From: Bradyrhizobium sp. BTAi1
GTDB taxonomy: Bacteria > Pseudomonadota > Alphaproteobacteria > Rhizobiales > Xanthobacteraceae
Length of the DNA stretch: 64,000 nucleotides
NCBI RefSeq assembly: GCF_000015165.1
Contig: NC_009485.1
Coordinates: 2,272,001-2,336,000 of the forward strand
Direction: 5' to 3'
Part shown: piece by piece, positions 8,393-16,237 of the stretch
How the letters are laid out: each line of letters begins with the position of its first letter
How positions within the stretch are numbered: the first letter of the stretch is position 1
Translations under genes and position numbers: made by a program
Notes under the pieces: model-generated
Told to the model about the DNA's origin: nothing
The model's input: only the letters and a program-made list of their open reading frames with translations
Databases searched by the model: none

Positions 8393-8735
8393 CCTACCTC
8401 CGCGCGACCGGCGATCGCGTCGCATTTGAATGATGAGCGTCATTCAATATGACCGTCGATGCACGGGGGTCAAGGAGACCGGGGCGCGGGTCGATCATGA
8501 ATATTTGAGGGAGCGCGCCGCCAGGCTGGCGGCGCCACGGCCCGAACGTGGGCCCGACGCAGCCATGACTGGGACCCTCGACCGGCTGTCGTGACGTCGC
8601 AAGGCGGCTGCTCCCTGGGAACCCCGGGGAGATGCGAGTGCTCCGAGGGGGGCATCGCGCCGCCGGCCCGAGACAGGAGAACGGAATGCTGTAAGATGCG
8701 GCATCTTCGTTCAAGGCGCTGGGGCGGTTACGCGC
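8393..8735. other. Divergent intergenic region
   Basis: This 343-base gap separates the divergent MATE and PMT genes. Apart from the inverted repeat at 8426-8447 I see no gene or RNA. The part from 8500 to 8700 is GC-rich and has no sensible open frame with a ribosome site. Confidence 0.5.
8426..8447 (-). promoter_or_regulatory. Operator-like inverted repeat upstream of MATE gene
   Basis: TTGAATGA and TCATTCAA form a perfect 8-bp inverted repeat with a 6-base spacer. The size and the TGAATGA half-site resemble TetR-family operators that control drug pumps. It lies 34-55 bases upstream of the MATE start. The regulator is not identified. Confidence 0.5.
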
Positions 8736-10070
8736 ATGCACACGAAGTCACCTGCTGCGCGCCGGGACGATGACGACGGCGCCGACGAGGCTGTGCCGGA
8801 GGGCGTGCCGGCCGTCCGACGTTGCGCGCTGACGGCCTTGCTGATCTTCGCGATCACGCATGTGCTGCTGATGGTCGGGGTGGCCGCGCCGTCGAAATTC
8901 GTGTTCGACGAGGTCCATTACGTGCCGGCGGCGCGGCAGATGCTCGGGCTTGCGCCGGCGGCCCCGCAGCTCAATCCGATGCATCCCCCGCTCGCCAAGG
9001 AGCTCATCGCGCTGTCGATCAGGACCTTCGGCGACAATGCCTTCGCATGGCGCTATCCCGGGACGGTGCTCGGCGCCCTGGCCGTCGTCGCGATCTATCT
9101 GTGCGGTCTCGCCCTGTTCGCGGCGCAGCCGGCGGCGCTCGCCGCCGCGCTGCTCGCCCTCGTTAACCAGATGCTGTTCGTCCAGGCGCGCGCCGCGATG
9201 CTCGATATCGGCGCGCTCGCCTTCAGCCTGCTGGGGATTGCGGCGTTCCTGTTCGCCTACGGGCAGCGGCGGCCGCAGCTCCTGTTTGCGCTGGCCGGCG
9301 CCCTGTTCGGCGTTGCCGTCGCGTGCAAATGGAGCGGGCTGTTCCCGCTTCTGACCGTGCTCGGGATTGTGGGCGTGATCAAGCTGCTGCAGCATTGGCA
9401 GACGGCGTTCGGCGACCCGCAGCCGACCGACTGGTATCGGCCGGAGCAATGGCCGGAGTTGAGGGGATGGCATATCCTCCTCTGCCTCGTCGCGATCCCG
9501 GCGCTGTGCTATCTCGCCACCTTCGTTCCGCTGCACGGCATGTCGATCCCAGGGATTTTCGACGCGCAGCGACGAATTTTCGCCGACAGTATCACGACAG
9601 CGATCGCAGGTCATACTTACATGAGTGCGTGGCCGACCTGGCCCTTGCTGATGCGTCCGGTCTGGTTCTTGTTCGACAAGGCCGGCGACAGCGACATCGC
9701 GGCCGTGGTGCTGCTCGGCAATCCCCTGGTGCTATGGCCGGCGCTCGTGGCGCTCGCCGTCTGTGCCAGGGATGTCGTGGCGGCGCGCAGCGCGCCGGCG
9801 TTCCTGATCCTGGCGTTCTATCTCGGCTGCTATCTGCCTTGGGCGCTGCTGCCGCGGGCGTTGAGCTTTCTGTATTATTACTTGCCGTCGGCGACGCTCA
9901 CGAGCCTTGCGCTGGTCCATGCGCTGACGCGCCTGCCGCGCTGGGCCCTGTGGGCCTATGTCGCCGTCGCGACGATCGGATTCCTGGTGATGCTGCCGAT
10001 CAGCGCCGCCTTCATCGGCACCACGATGCAGGGCTTCAGCCGACTGATGCTGTTCCCGAGCTGGATCTGA
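8736..10070 (+). CDS. PMT-family phospholipid-carrier-dependent glycosyltransferase
   Basis: The 444-residue polytopic membrane protein has the PMT/ArnT-like signature near its N-terminus: the first transmembrane helix (30-50), then FVFDEVHYVPAARQML with the catalytic-type Asp58-Glu59, then HPPLAKELIAL (83-93) and WRYPGTVLGAL. About ten hydrophobic segments follow. Such enzymes move a sugar from a lipid carrier on the periplasmic side of the membrane to a protein or lipid acceptor. It is shorter than ArnT or eukaryotic PMTs (550 or more) and lacks an obvious large periplasmic C-terminal domain. Neighbours do not reveal the acceptor. The ribosome site is weak, so the exact start is less certain. 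Confidence 0.85.
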   Translation: MHTKSPAARRDDDDGADEAVPEGVPAVRRCALTALLIFAITHVLLMVGVAAPSKFVFDEVHYVPAARQMLGLAPAAPQLNPMHPPLAKELIALSIRTFGDNAFAWRYPGTVLGALAVVAIYLCGLALFAAQPAALAAALLALVNQMLFVQARAAMLDIGALAFSLLGIAAFLFAYGQRRPQLLFALAGALFGVAVACKWSGLFPLLTVLGIVGVIKLLQHWQTAFGDPQPTDWYRPEQWPELRGWHILLCLVAIPALCYLATFVPLHGMSIPGIFDAQRRIFADSITTAIAGHTYMSAWPTWPLLMRPVWFLFDKAGDSDIAAVVLLGNPLVLWPALVALAVCARDVVAARSAPAFLILAFYLGCYLPWALLPRALSFLYYYLPSATLTSLALVHALTRLPRWALWAYVAVATIGFLVMLPISAAFIGTTMQGFSRLMLFPSWI

Positions 10071-10137
10071 CCGCCAACGATACGCTCCGCCTGCCGGGGG
10101 ACCATCGGCAGGCGGAGCGCCACGCGGCGGAGCGCTC

Positions 10138-10788
10138 TCACTTCGCCGCGGTTTTGGTGTCCATGTTGACGACCTGGACCCGACGGTTGACCGGATCGGC
10201 GGGGTTCGCGGCATCCTTCAGCTTGGTCTTGCCGTAGCCGACGGTCACGAGGTCCTGCCCGGCCAGGCCGAATTTCTCGACCAGATAGCGCTTGAGGGTG
10301 TCGGCGCGGCGCTCCGACAGATCCTGATTGAAGCCGTCGCTGCCGATCCCGTCGGTGTGGCCGGCCACCATGAAGGTCGAGCCCTTCAGGTTCGGATCGG
10401 ACAGCGCCTTGCCGAGTTCCTGCACCGCCTGGATCGAGGTCTTGCTGATCGCGGCCGAATTGTAGTCGAACTGGATCTCGAGATCGATCTTCGGCTTGGT
10501 CGCGGCGATCTCGGCCAGCTGCTCGCGCTCGCCGAGCGACAGCGACCGGGTCTTGCGGTTGCGCATGCTGTCGATGAAGGTCGACTGCTTCGCCTGGGCG
10601 GTCGCGTCGATTTGCGGGGCGGCCTGCGGCCCGACAGACAGGCCGCGGGTGGCGGGTTTCGGCTTCAACGCGTTCAGGATCTGATCGGCGGACACGGCTT
10701 CGCCGGCGAGAGCGGCACCTGCGCCCAGGGCCAGCACGGCAGCCACCGTCGTCGCTCGCATGGCAAAACGTCCAAAAAATACGGTCAT
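10138..10788 (-). CDS. OmpA-family periplasmic/outer-membrane protein
   Basis: The 216-residue protein has a signal peptide (hydrophobic TTVAAVLALGAGAALAG, cut after ALA near residue 28) and a C-terminal OmpA-like peptidoglycan-binding domain from about residue 100, seen as IQFDYNSAAIS, MVAGHTDGIGSDGFNQDLSERRADTLKRYLVE and VGYGKTKLKDAANPADPVNRRVQVV. There is no beta-barrel domain, so it is probably a soluble or loosely attached protein that grips the cell wall. I chose the ATG at 10788 because GAGG sits 9 bases before it; the ATG at 10797 has that GAGG directly abutting. A CRP-like site lies about 71-86 bases upstream. Confidence 0.9.
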   Translation of the reverse strand: MTVFFGRFAMRATTVAAVLALGAGAALAGEAVSADQILNALKPKPATRGLSVGPQAAPQIDATAQAKQSTFIDSMRNRKTRSLSLGEREQLAEIAATKPKIDLEIQFDYNSAAISKTSIQAVQELGKALSDPNLKGSTFMVAGHTDGIGSDGFNQDLSERRADTLKRYLVEKFGLAGQDLVTVGYGKTKLKDAANPADPVNRRVQVVNMDTKTAAK

Positions 10789-10858
10789 CGTCGTCATCCT
10801 CGGGTGTGCCCTCTGGGCATTGGATGGGGCGACGATAGAATCGGTTCAAAGTTTCGAA

Positions 10859-10874
10859 TGTGATTGATGTCACC
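10859..10874 (-). promoter_or_regulatory. CRP-like palindrome upstream of OmpA-family gene
   Basis: TGTGATTGATGTCACC matches the CRP/FNR-superfamily pattern TGTGA-N6-TCACA in nine of ten conserved positions. It lies about 70 bases before the OmpA-like start. A single site by eye is weak evidence. Confidence 0.35.
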
Positions 10875-11081
10875 CGCCGGCCGGCCTCACGGCTGTAGCC
10901 GGGCTGCCGGGCTTGCAAGTTTGTCGCAAAGCCATCGGGCCGGGGCCGGTCCACGAACAACAAATCGGCAAGATGCGGTTCTACCGGATATCCACCGCCG
11001 GAAAAAAATCGCAAACCATGGAAAGCGAGGTCGGCAACAAGCATTGAAACAAGAAACGCAACAGAAAAGCAAAGCACAGCC

Positions 11082-11390
11082 GTGTTCAACTCATCCCAGA
11101 GGCGCGACTATCAATCCCATCGGCCGAGCGGCCAGGACCACGCCGGCTCCACCGGTTCCATGTCGACCCTTATCGGCGCCGGCATCATCGCCGCCGCCAT
11201 CTTGTTGTCGACCCTGATCTCGGCCGTCGGCAATCGCTATATCGGGCTGGAAAGCCCGTCCGAGGACACAGCCTGGCTGGTCGACCGGCTCACCGGCCGC
11301 ATGTACAAATGTCGTGCGCCCGATCCGGGGCGGGCCAATTGCCGAGCCGAGATCGCCACCGGCAGCATTCCGGACAAGCCCAAGCCGTAG
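11082..11390 (+). CDS. Small single-pass membrane protein, unknown function
   Basis: I do not recognise this 102-residue protein. It starts with a polar N-terminus (about 28 residues), then one hydrophobic segment (MSTLIGAGIIAAAILLSTLI), then a polar tail with WLVDRLTGRMYKCRAPDPGRANCRAE, which holds two cysteines. The GTG start at 11082 has no clear ribosome site, and the ATG at 11160, just before the membrane helix, is an equally likely start. The tail lies probably in the periplasm. The next gene begins 71 bases further on. Confidence 0.65.
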   Translation: MFNSSQRRDYQSHRPSGQDHAGSTGSMSTLIGAGIIAAAILLSTLISAVGNRYIGLESPSEDTAWLVDRLTGRMYKCRAPDPGRANCRAEIATGSIPDKPKP

Positions 11391-11461
11391 GGGCCAGGCG
11401 GATCGGGCGGACGGAATGGATGTTGCGCGGACGCTGCCGAATCTCGCACGATCTCGTCGTC

Positions 11462-12634
11462 ATGCCCGCGCCTTCCTCCCACCATCAACTGTCCGCCACC
11501 GCAGCGCGCCGACTCTGGCTGCGCGCCCAGCGCCTCGATGCCGAGGCGCCGTTTGGCGCCGGCCCCGCGGCCGTGGCGGCCGCGGTCGCCCATCTCGGCT
11601 ATGTGCAGATCGACACCATCAACGTGATCGAACGCTGCCATCACCATATCCTGTTCAGCCGGATTCCCGCCTATCGCCGCGCCGACCTGCGCCAGGCCCA
11701 GAGCGCGGACAAGACCGTGTTCGAATATTGGACGCATGCGTTGTCCTATGTTCCGGTGCAGGATTTCCGCTATTTCGTGCCGGCGATGCGGCGTTATCGC
11801 CGCGAGGGGCATGGCTGGTTCAAGACGGTGAAGCCCGAGGATACGCGCAAGGTGATGCGCCTGGTCCGGCAGGGTGGGGCGCTGACCATCCGCGACATCG
11901 ACGATGACGTGCTGCGGGAGAAGGACCACGCCTGGGCCAGCCGCAAGCCGTCGAAGCGGGCGCTTCAGCTCGGTTTCTACGAAGGCGTGCTGACCGTGTC
12001 GGGCCGCGACGGCATGCTCAAGACCTATGACCTGACGACCCGGCATTTCGGCTGGGAGCGGTTGCCGAAGGGCGCGAGCGAGCGCGAGATCGCCACCTAT
12101 CTGCTCGACCGCGGTTTGCGCGCGCAGGGCGTCGTCAGCCTCGACTCATTGTGCCACCTCAATGCCGCGCGCAAAAGCGACGTGCGGCGCGTGATCGACG
12201 GCCGGGTGCGGCGCGGCGAACTGGTGCCGGTCGCGCTGGAGGGCGCCGGCAGGCAGGAACACTGGGCCACGCCGGGCGCCTTGGCGGAGGTGATCGAGAT
12301 CTCGCCGGAGCGGGTCCACATCCTCTCGCCGTTCGACCCGCTGATCATCCAGCGCAAGCGGACGCAGGCGATCTTCGGCTACGATCACCGCTTCGAGGCC
12401 TATGTCCCGAAGGACAGGCGGCTGTTCGGCTATTTCGCGCTGCCGGTGCTGGTCGGCGAGGAGATCGTCGCGGCGCTGGACCTCAAGACCGACCGGCAGA
12501 ACGGCAGGCTGTTGATGCAGCAATGGAGCTGGGTCGGCGCGGGGAAATCCGCGCGGGGCGCCGGACGCAAGGATCTGAAGCGGCGCATCGAGGATGAGCT
12601 GCACCGGTTCCAGAAGTTCCAGCTTGGAGATTGA
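11462..12634 (+). CDS. YcaQ-like winged-helix DNA glycosylase (crosslink repair family)
   Basis: The 390-residue protein matches the YcaQ/DUF1006 family over its whole length. The signature segment is YVQIDTINVIERCHHHILFSR (residues 47-67), where Gln49-x-Asp51 corresponds to the QxD catalytic motif. Later blocks ILSPFDPLIIQRKRTQAIFGYDHRFEAYVP and LFGYFALPVLVGEEIVAALDLKTDR are typical of the C-terminal part. E. coli YcaQ removes crosslinked bases between DNA strands; relatives AlkX/AlkZ also unhook alkylated guanines. I start at the ATG at 11462, since the frame further upstream shows no family likeness. The next gene, a TetR regulator, is separate. Confidence 0.9.
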   Translation: MPAPSSHHQLSATAARRLWLRAQRLDAEAPFGAGPAAVAAAVAHLGYVQIDTINVIERCHHHILFSRIPAYRRADLRQAQSADKTVFEYWTHALSYVPVQDFRYFVPAMRRYRREGHGWFKTVKPEDTRKVMRLVRQGGALTIRDIDDDVLREKDHAWASRKPSKRALQLGFYEGVLTVSGRDGMLKTYDLTTRHFGWERLPKGASEREIATYLLDRGLRAQGVVSLDSLCHLNAARKSDVRRVIDGRVRRGELVPVALEGAGRQEHWATPGALAEVIEISPERVHILSPFDPLIIQRKRTQAIFGYDHRFEAYVPKDRRLFGYFALPVLVGEEIVAALDLKTDRQNGRLLMQQWSWVGAGKSARGAGRKDLKRRIEDELHRFQKFQLGD

Positions 12635-12667
12635 GGGGGAAAGCAGCGCACATGCCTCTCCCTTGAT

Positions 12668-12688
12668 TTGGGAATGATTGTTTCCTAA
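12668..12688 (+). promoter_or_regulatory. Operator-like site before tetR gene
   Basis: An imperfect 21-bp palindrome runs from TTGGGAA to TTTCCTAA and lies 10 bases before the TetR start. Read on the other strand it contains TAGGAAACAATCATTC, which matches TAGGAAACGATTGTTC upstream of the hydrolase at 13332 in 13 of 16 positions. This suggests autoregulation. Confidence 0.6.
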
Positions 12689-12697
12689 TATGGGAGC

Positions 12698-13318
12698 ATG
12701 ACGAAGTCACCGAGCAATTCCGTCGCGCGCCGCGGGCCTGGCCGGCCGCGTGAGTTCGACATGGACACGGCCTTGAGCAGGGCGCTGGTGGTGTTCAGCG
12801 AGCGCGGCTACCACGCGGCGTCGCTGGCCGAACTGCGCGCCGCCATGAAGCTTGCGACAGGAAGCCTCTACAAGGCATTCGAGGACAAGCGCGCGATCTT
12901 CGTTGCGACCTTGGATTACTACATCGCACGGCGCGACCGGCAATTGCGCGAGCGGCTCGATGCGGAGCAGAGCGGGCGCGACAAGCTGCGCGCCCTGCTG
13001 CAGTTCTACGCGGAGTCCGCCAGCGACAGCGAAGGCCGGCGCGGTTGCCTGGTCGTCACCAGCGCCGCCGAACTCGCCAGCCTGGACGCGGAGATCGCGG
13101 TCAAGGTCCGCGCCGCGCTGCGCCGGGTCGAGACCGCGTTGTGCGACCTCGTCAGGCTCGGCCAGGCCGATGGATCGATCCGGACTGGACGGGACCCAGA
13201 CGCCGTCGCCGGCGCGCTGTTCTGCCTGATCCAGGGCTTGCGCGTGGTCGGCAAGACCGGGCGTACGAAGCGCGAGATGCTGGCCGTCGCGAGCCAGGCC
13301 GACGCCTTGCTCGGATAA
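12698..13318 (+). CDS. TetR/AcrR family transcriptional regulator
   Basis: This is a 206-residue regulator. The N-terminal helix-turn-helix domain runs from about residue 20 to 66 (ALSRALVVFSERGYHAASLAELRAAMKL followed by GSLYKAFEDKRAIF). The rest is an all-helical ligand and dimer domain with GRRGCLVVTSAAEL, common in the YcdC/AcuR-like group. It sits 49 bases before an alpha/beta hydrolase gene on the same strand. Similar operator-like sites lie before both genes, so it probably represses itself and the hydrolase until an inducer binds. The inducer is unknown. Confidence 0.93.
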   Translation: MTKSPSNSVARRGPGRPREFDMDTALSRALVVFSERGYHAASLAELRAAMKLATGSLYKAFEDKRAIFVATLDYYIARRDRQLRERLDAEQSGRDKLRALLQFYAESASDSEGRRGCLVVTSAAELASLDAEIAVKVRAALRRVETALCDLVRLGQADGSIRTGRDPDAVAGALFCLIQGLRVVGKTGRTKREMLAVASQADALLG

Positions 13319-13331
13319 TCCTGCGGCTAAA

Positions 13332-13349
13332 TAGGAAACGATTGTTCTA
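13332..13349 (+). promoter_or_regulatory. Operator-like site before alpha/beta hydrolase gene
   Basis: TAGGAAACGATTGTTCTA, 13 bases past the tetR stop, shares the core TAGGAAAC-AT---TTC with the site before the tetR gene itself. It probably allows control of the hydrolase by the adjacent TetR protein. Confidence 0.55.
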
Positions 13350-13367
13350 CATTTAAGGAGAGGCCTC

Positions 13368-14330
13368 ATGCATCATCAGTCGAATGGGACCGCCCAAGCC
13401 GGCGCGTCGCGCATCGTCGCGGCGGAGCCGCTGGCGCGGGCGGAGGCGTCGCTGCCAGGCTTCGCGCACCGGTTCGAGACCATCGACGGGACCCGGCTGC
13501 ATTATGTCAGCGGTGGCCTGCCGGAGGGCGAGATCGTGGTGCTGCTCGCCGGCTTTCCGGAGAGCTGGTTCGCCTGGCGGAAGGTCATGCCGCTGCTCGC
13601 GCCGCGCTATCGGGTCATCGCGGTCGATCTGCCAGGGCAGGGCGACTCGGATCGGCCGGCCGATGGCTACGACACCAAGACCCTGGCCACGGCCGTGCAC
13701 CGACTGCTGCAACGGCTCGGCGCCACCCGCTGTCATCTTGCGGCGCACGACATCGGCGCGTGGGTGGCCTATCCCTATGCGGCGCTGTTTGAGGCCGAGC
13801 TGCGCAGCCTGGCGCTCCTCGATGCCGGAATTCCTGGCGTCACCTTGCCGGATGCATTGCCGTTCACGCCGGACCGCGCGTGGCGGACCTGGCACTTTGC
13901 GTTCCACGTCCTCGCGGACCTTCCGGAGTTTCTGATTCAGGGGCGCGAACGCGACTATCTCGGCTGGTTCCTGCGGCGAAAGTCCGCCAATCCCGAGACT
14001 TTCCTGGAGAGCGACCTCGATGAGTACAGCCGCGTGCTGACCAAGGCCGGCGGCTTGCGGGCCGGGCTGGCCTATTATCGTTCGGCGGCGCTGTCGGCGA
14101 GCCAGAACCGGGAGCTCAGCGCCAGGGGCAGACTCAAGCCGCCCCTGCTGGCGGTCGGCTCCGACCAGGGATCGATCGTGGACATGGCGGCGCCGCTCCG
14201 GGAGTTCGCCCAGCATGTCGAAGGCATCACCATCGCCGCATGCGGCCACTACATCCCGGAAGAGCAGCCGGCCGTTCTGGCAGAACAGCTCGACGCCTTT
14301 TTCAGCCGCGTCGGCACAGCGCCGAGCTGA
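13368..14330 (+). CDS. Alpha/beta hydrolase, epoxide-hydrolase/dehalogenase type
   Basis: The 320-residue protein has the alpha/beta-hydrolase fold with an aspartate nucleophile. Seen in order: AGFPESW (61-67, the HGFPE oxyanion region with Ala for His), VDLPGQGDSDRP (86-97), the nucleophile elbow AAHDIGAW with Asp128, a candidate acid Asp266 in VGSDQGSI, and the catalytic His294 in CGHYIPEEQP. An Asp nucleophile points to epoxide hydrolase or haloacid/haloalkane dehalogenase chemistry, not an esterase. The substrate is unknown. It has a strong ribosome site (AAGGAGAG) and probably forms a regulated unit with the preceding TetR gene. Confidence 0.88.
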   Translation: MHHQSNGTAQAGASRIVAAEPLARAEASLPGFAHRFETIDGTRLHYVSGGLPEGEIVVLLAGFPESWFAWRKVMPLLAPRYRVIAVDLPGQGDSDRPADGYDTKTLATAVHRLLQRLGATRCHLAAHDIGAWVAYPYAALFEAELRSLALLDAGIPGVTLPDALPFTPDRAWRTWHFAFHVLADLPEFLIQGRERDYLGWFLRRKSANPETFLESDLDEYSRVLTKAGGLRAGLAYYRSAALSASQNRELSARGRLKPPLLAVGSDQGSIVDMAAPLREFAQHVEGITIAACGHYIPEEQPAVLAEQLDAFFSRVGTAPS

Positions 14331-14338
14331 GCCCTCTC

Positions 14339-14357
14339 ATGATGGGATATCTCATGA
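14339..14357. repeat. Short inverted repeat after hydrolase gene
   Basis: Two copies of the self-complementary block CTCATGATG-type sequence (TCTCATGATGGGATATCTCATGATG) lie just past the hydrolase stop. This may be a terminator remnant. The match is short. Confidence 0.3.
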
Positions 14358-14540
14358 TGTGAGATCGCCGGCCTGCCGTCGGCAGGCCGATGCCGAGGCC
14401 CGCCGCATTGCGATCCGGTCGACCAGAAGGCCGAGGACGATGCCGATCGCATAGGCCACGATGTTCCAGAGCGAGAAGATCCGACCGAGCAGCGGCGCGG
14501 CGGCGCGTGTCAGCGGCGATCCCGGCCGATGCCAGCGTCA
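14357..14540 (-). pseudogene. Possible C-terminal remnant of a small membrane protein
   Basis: On the minus strand a frame without a start codon reads LLGRIFSLWNIVAYAIGIVLGLLVDRIAMRR and then stops near 14357. The hydrophobic stretch ending in LVDR with a preceding W-N/D-IVAYAIG is what one sees at the end of small multi-pass membrane proteins (DUF2809 or VanZ-like). The frame is closed by a stop just upstream at about 14538, and no continuing membrane protein is seen in the other frames. It is probably a decayed gene end. Low certainty. Confidence 0.35.
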
Positions 14541-14670
14541 TGCGTGCGCCGCGCCCCGGGAATGCGCCCTCGAACTGTGGGAGATCGGGTTTTCCGATTG
14601 ACTTGCCACGACCGATGCTCAACACCGCCCCTCAACTACCAAATCCTGCAATGCTCCGGGGAGGAGATCG

Positions 14671-16002
14671 ATGAGTTTGTCCGCCAGCACGCCGGCCGCG
14701 CCGGGCCGTTCCGATATCGAGAGCTCGACCATCCGCGCCATCTCCTGGCGGCTCATTCCGTTCCTGGTGCTCGCTTATTTCTTCTCCTATCTCGACCGCG
14801 TCAATCTCGGCTTCGCCGCGCTGACCATGAATGCCGAGCTGAAATTCTCGCCGCTGGTGTTCGCCTGGGGCGCCGGCATCTTCTTCATCGGCTATTTCAT
14901 CTTCGAGGTGCCGAGCAATCTGGCCCTGGAGAAGTTCGGCGCGAGCCGCTGGATCGCGCGCATCATGGTGACCTGGGGCATCATCTCGGCGCTGATGGCG
15001 CTGGTCTCGGGCCCGTGGAGCTTCTATGCGCTGCGCTTCCTGCTCGGCGTCGCGGAGGCGGGCTTCTTTCCAGGCATCATCCTCTATCTCACCTACTGGT
15101 ACCCGGCGCAGTATCGCGCGCGCTTTCTCGCCGCCTTCGCCGTCGCCGTTCCTGTCTCAACGGTGATCGGCGCGCCCGTCTCGGGCCTGCTGCTCGGCAT
15201 GCACGGCCTGCTGGGGCTGCAGGGCTGGCAGTGGCTGTTCATCATCGAGGGCCTTCCGTCGATCCTGCTCGGCGTCGTCACCTGGTTTTATCTGACCGAC
15301 CGGCCGGAGCATGCGAACTGGCTGTCGGCGGAGCAGAAGGCCTGGCTCGCCACGCGCATCGAGGCCGAGACTGCCGCGAAGCAGGCGGCGGGACACATGA
15401 CGCTGGGCGAGGCGCTGTCGTCGCCCAAGGTCATCGTGCTCAGCCTGATCTATTTCGGCTTCGTCGGCGCGCTCTATGGCATGCAGTTCTGGCTGCCGCA
15501 GATCGTCAAGGCGTTTGGCCTGACCAATGTGCAGACCGGATTCGTGACCGCGATTCCTTATGCGTTCGGCACCGTTGCGATGATCCTGTGGGCGCGGCAT
15601 TCGGATGCGACGCGCGAGCGCGTGGTCCATGTCGGCGCGCCGCTGATCCTGATCGCGGTGGCGCTGGCCGCATCCAGCATGATCGGCGATCCGACGTTGA
15701 CCATGGTCGCGCTGACCGTGGCGGCAATCGGCGTGTTCTGCGTGTTCGGCGTGTTCTGGACCTTGCCGACGGCGTGGCTGTCGGGCACCGCCGCGGCCGG
15801 CGCCATCGCGCTGATCAACTCGATCGGCAATCTTGCCGGTTTCGGCGGCCCCTATCTGGTCGGCTGGATCAAGGACACGACCGGCTCGACGACGCACGGG
15901 CTGCTCGCGTTGTCGGTGCTGCCGCTGATCGCCGGGCTGCTGGTGTTCTTCGGCCGTCACGAGAGCAAGGTCGAATTCGCCGGTCAGGCCCCGGCGGAGT
16001 GA
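14671..16002 (+). CDS. MFS transporter, anion:cation symporter (ACS) type
   Basis: This 443-residue protein has twelve predicted membrane helices. The N-terminal segment LIPFLVLAYFFSYLDRVNLGFAALTMNAEL is characteristic of the ACS family (phthalate, glucarate, tartrate and similar organic anion carriers), as are FEVPSNLALEKFGASRWIARIMVTWGIIS and LLGVAEAGFFPGIILYLTYWYP. It probably imports a carboxylate with protons across the inner membrane. A good ribosome site (GGGGAGGAG) precedes the ATG. No catabolic genes adjoin it, so the substrate cannot be told. Confidence 0.93.
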   Translation: MSLSASTPAAPGRSDIESSTIRAISWRLIPFLVLAYFFSYLDRVNLGFAALTMNAELKFSPLVFAWGAGIFFIGYFIFEVPSNLALEKFGASRWIARIMVTWGIISALMALVSGPWSFYALRFLLGVAEAGFFPGIILYLTYWYPAQYRARFLAAFAVAVPVSTVIGAPVSGLLLGMHGLLGLQGWQWLFIIEGLPSILLGVVTWFYLTDRPEHANWLSAEQKAWLATRIEAETAAKQAAGHMTLGEALSSPKVIVLSLIYFGFVGALYGMQFWLPQIVKAFGLTNVQTGFVTAIPYAFGTVAMILWARHSDATRERVVHVGAPLILIAVALAASSMIGDPTLTMVALTVAAIGVFCVFGVFWTLPTAWLSGTAAAGAIALINSIGNLAGFGGPYLVGWIKDTTGSTTHGLLALSVLPLIAGLLVFFGRHESKVEFAGQAPAE

Positions 16003-16171
16003 GCGAGCCCCGAGGCTGCCCCCTGGGAGGGCCGCCGGCCGGGCTGTGGATCAGGCCAACCATTGCGTGTTGTGAGGCCGGCCGCCGTTGCGGCCGGCTC
16101 TCTCATGACCACCTGCGCAACGAATGAGCAACTGCGGCAACATGTCTTAACATTCACGAAGTCATGATTGA

Positions 16172-16193
16172 TGACGATTATTGACAATCGTCA
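16172..16193 (+). promoter_or_regulatory. Operator-like inverted repeat before RND pump operon
   Basis: TGACGATT and AATCGTCA form a perfect 8-bp inverted repeat around a 6-base spacer, 45-66 bases before the adaptor gene. It fits a TetR-type operator. The likely ligand is the TetR protein encoded as the last gene of the same operon (20701). Confidence 0.65.
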
Positions 16194-16237
16194 CTCGATA
16201 ATCGACACTCCTTCGCAATAGCAGCAAGGGGTATGCG

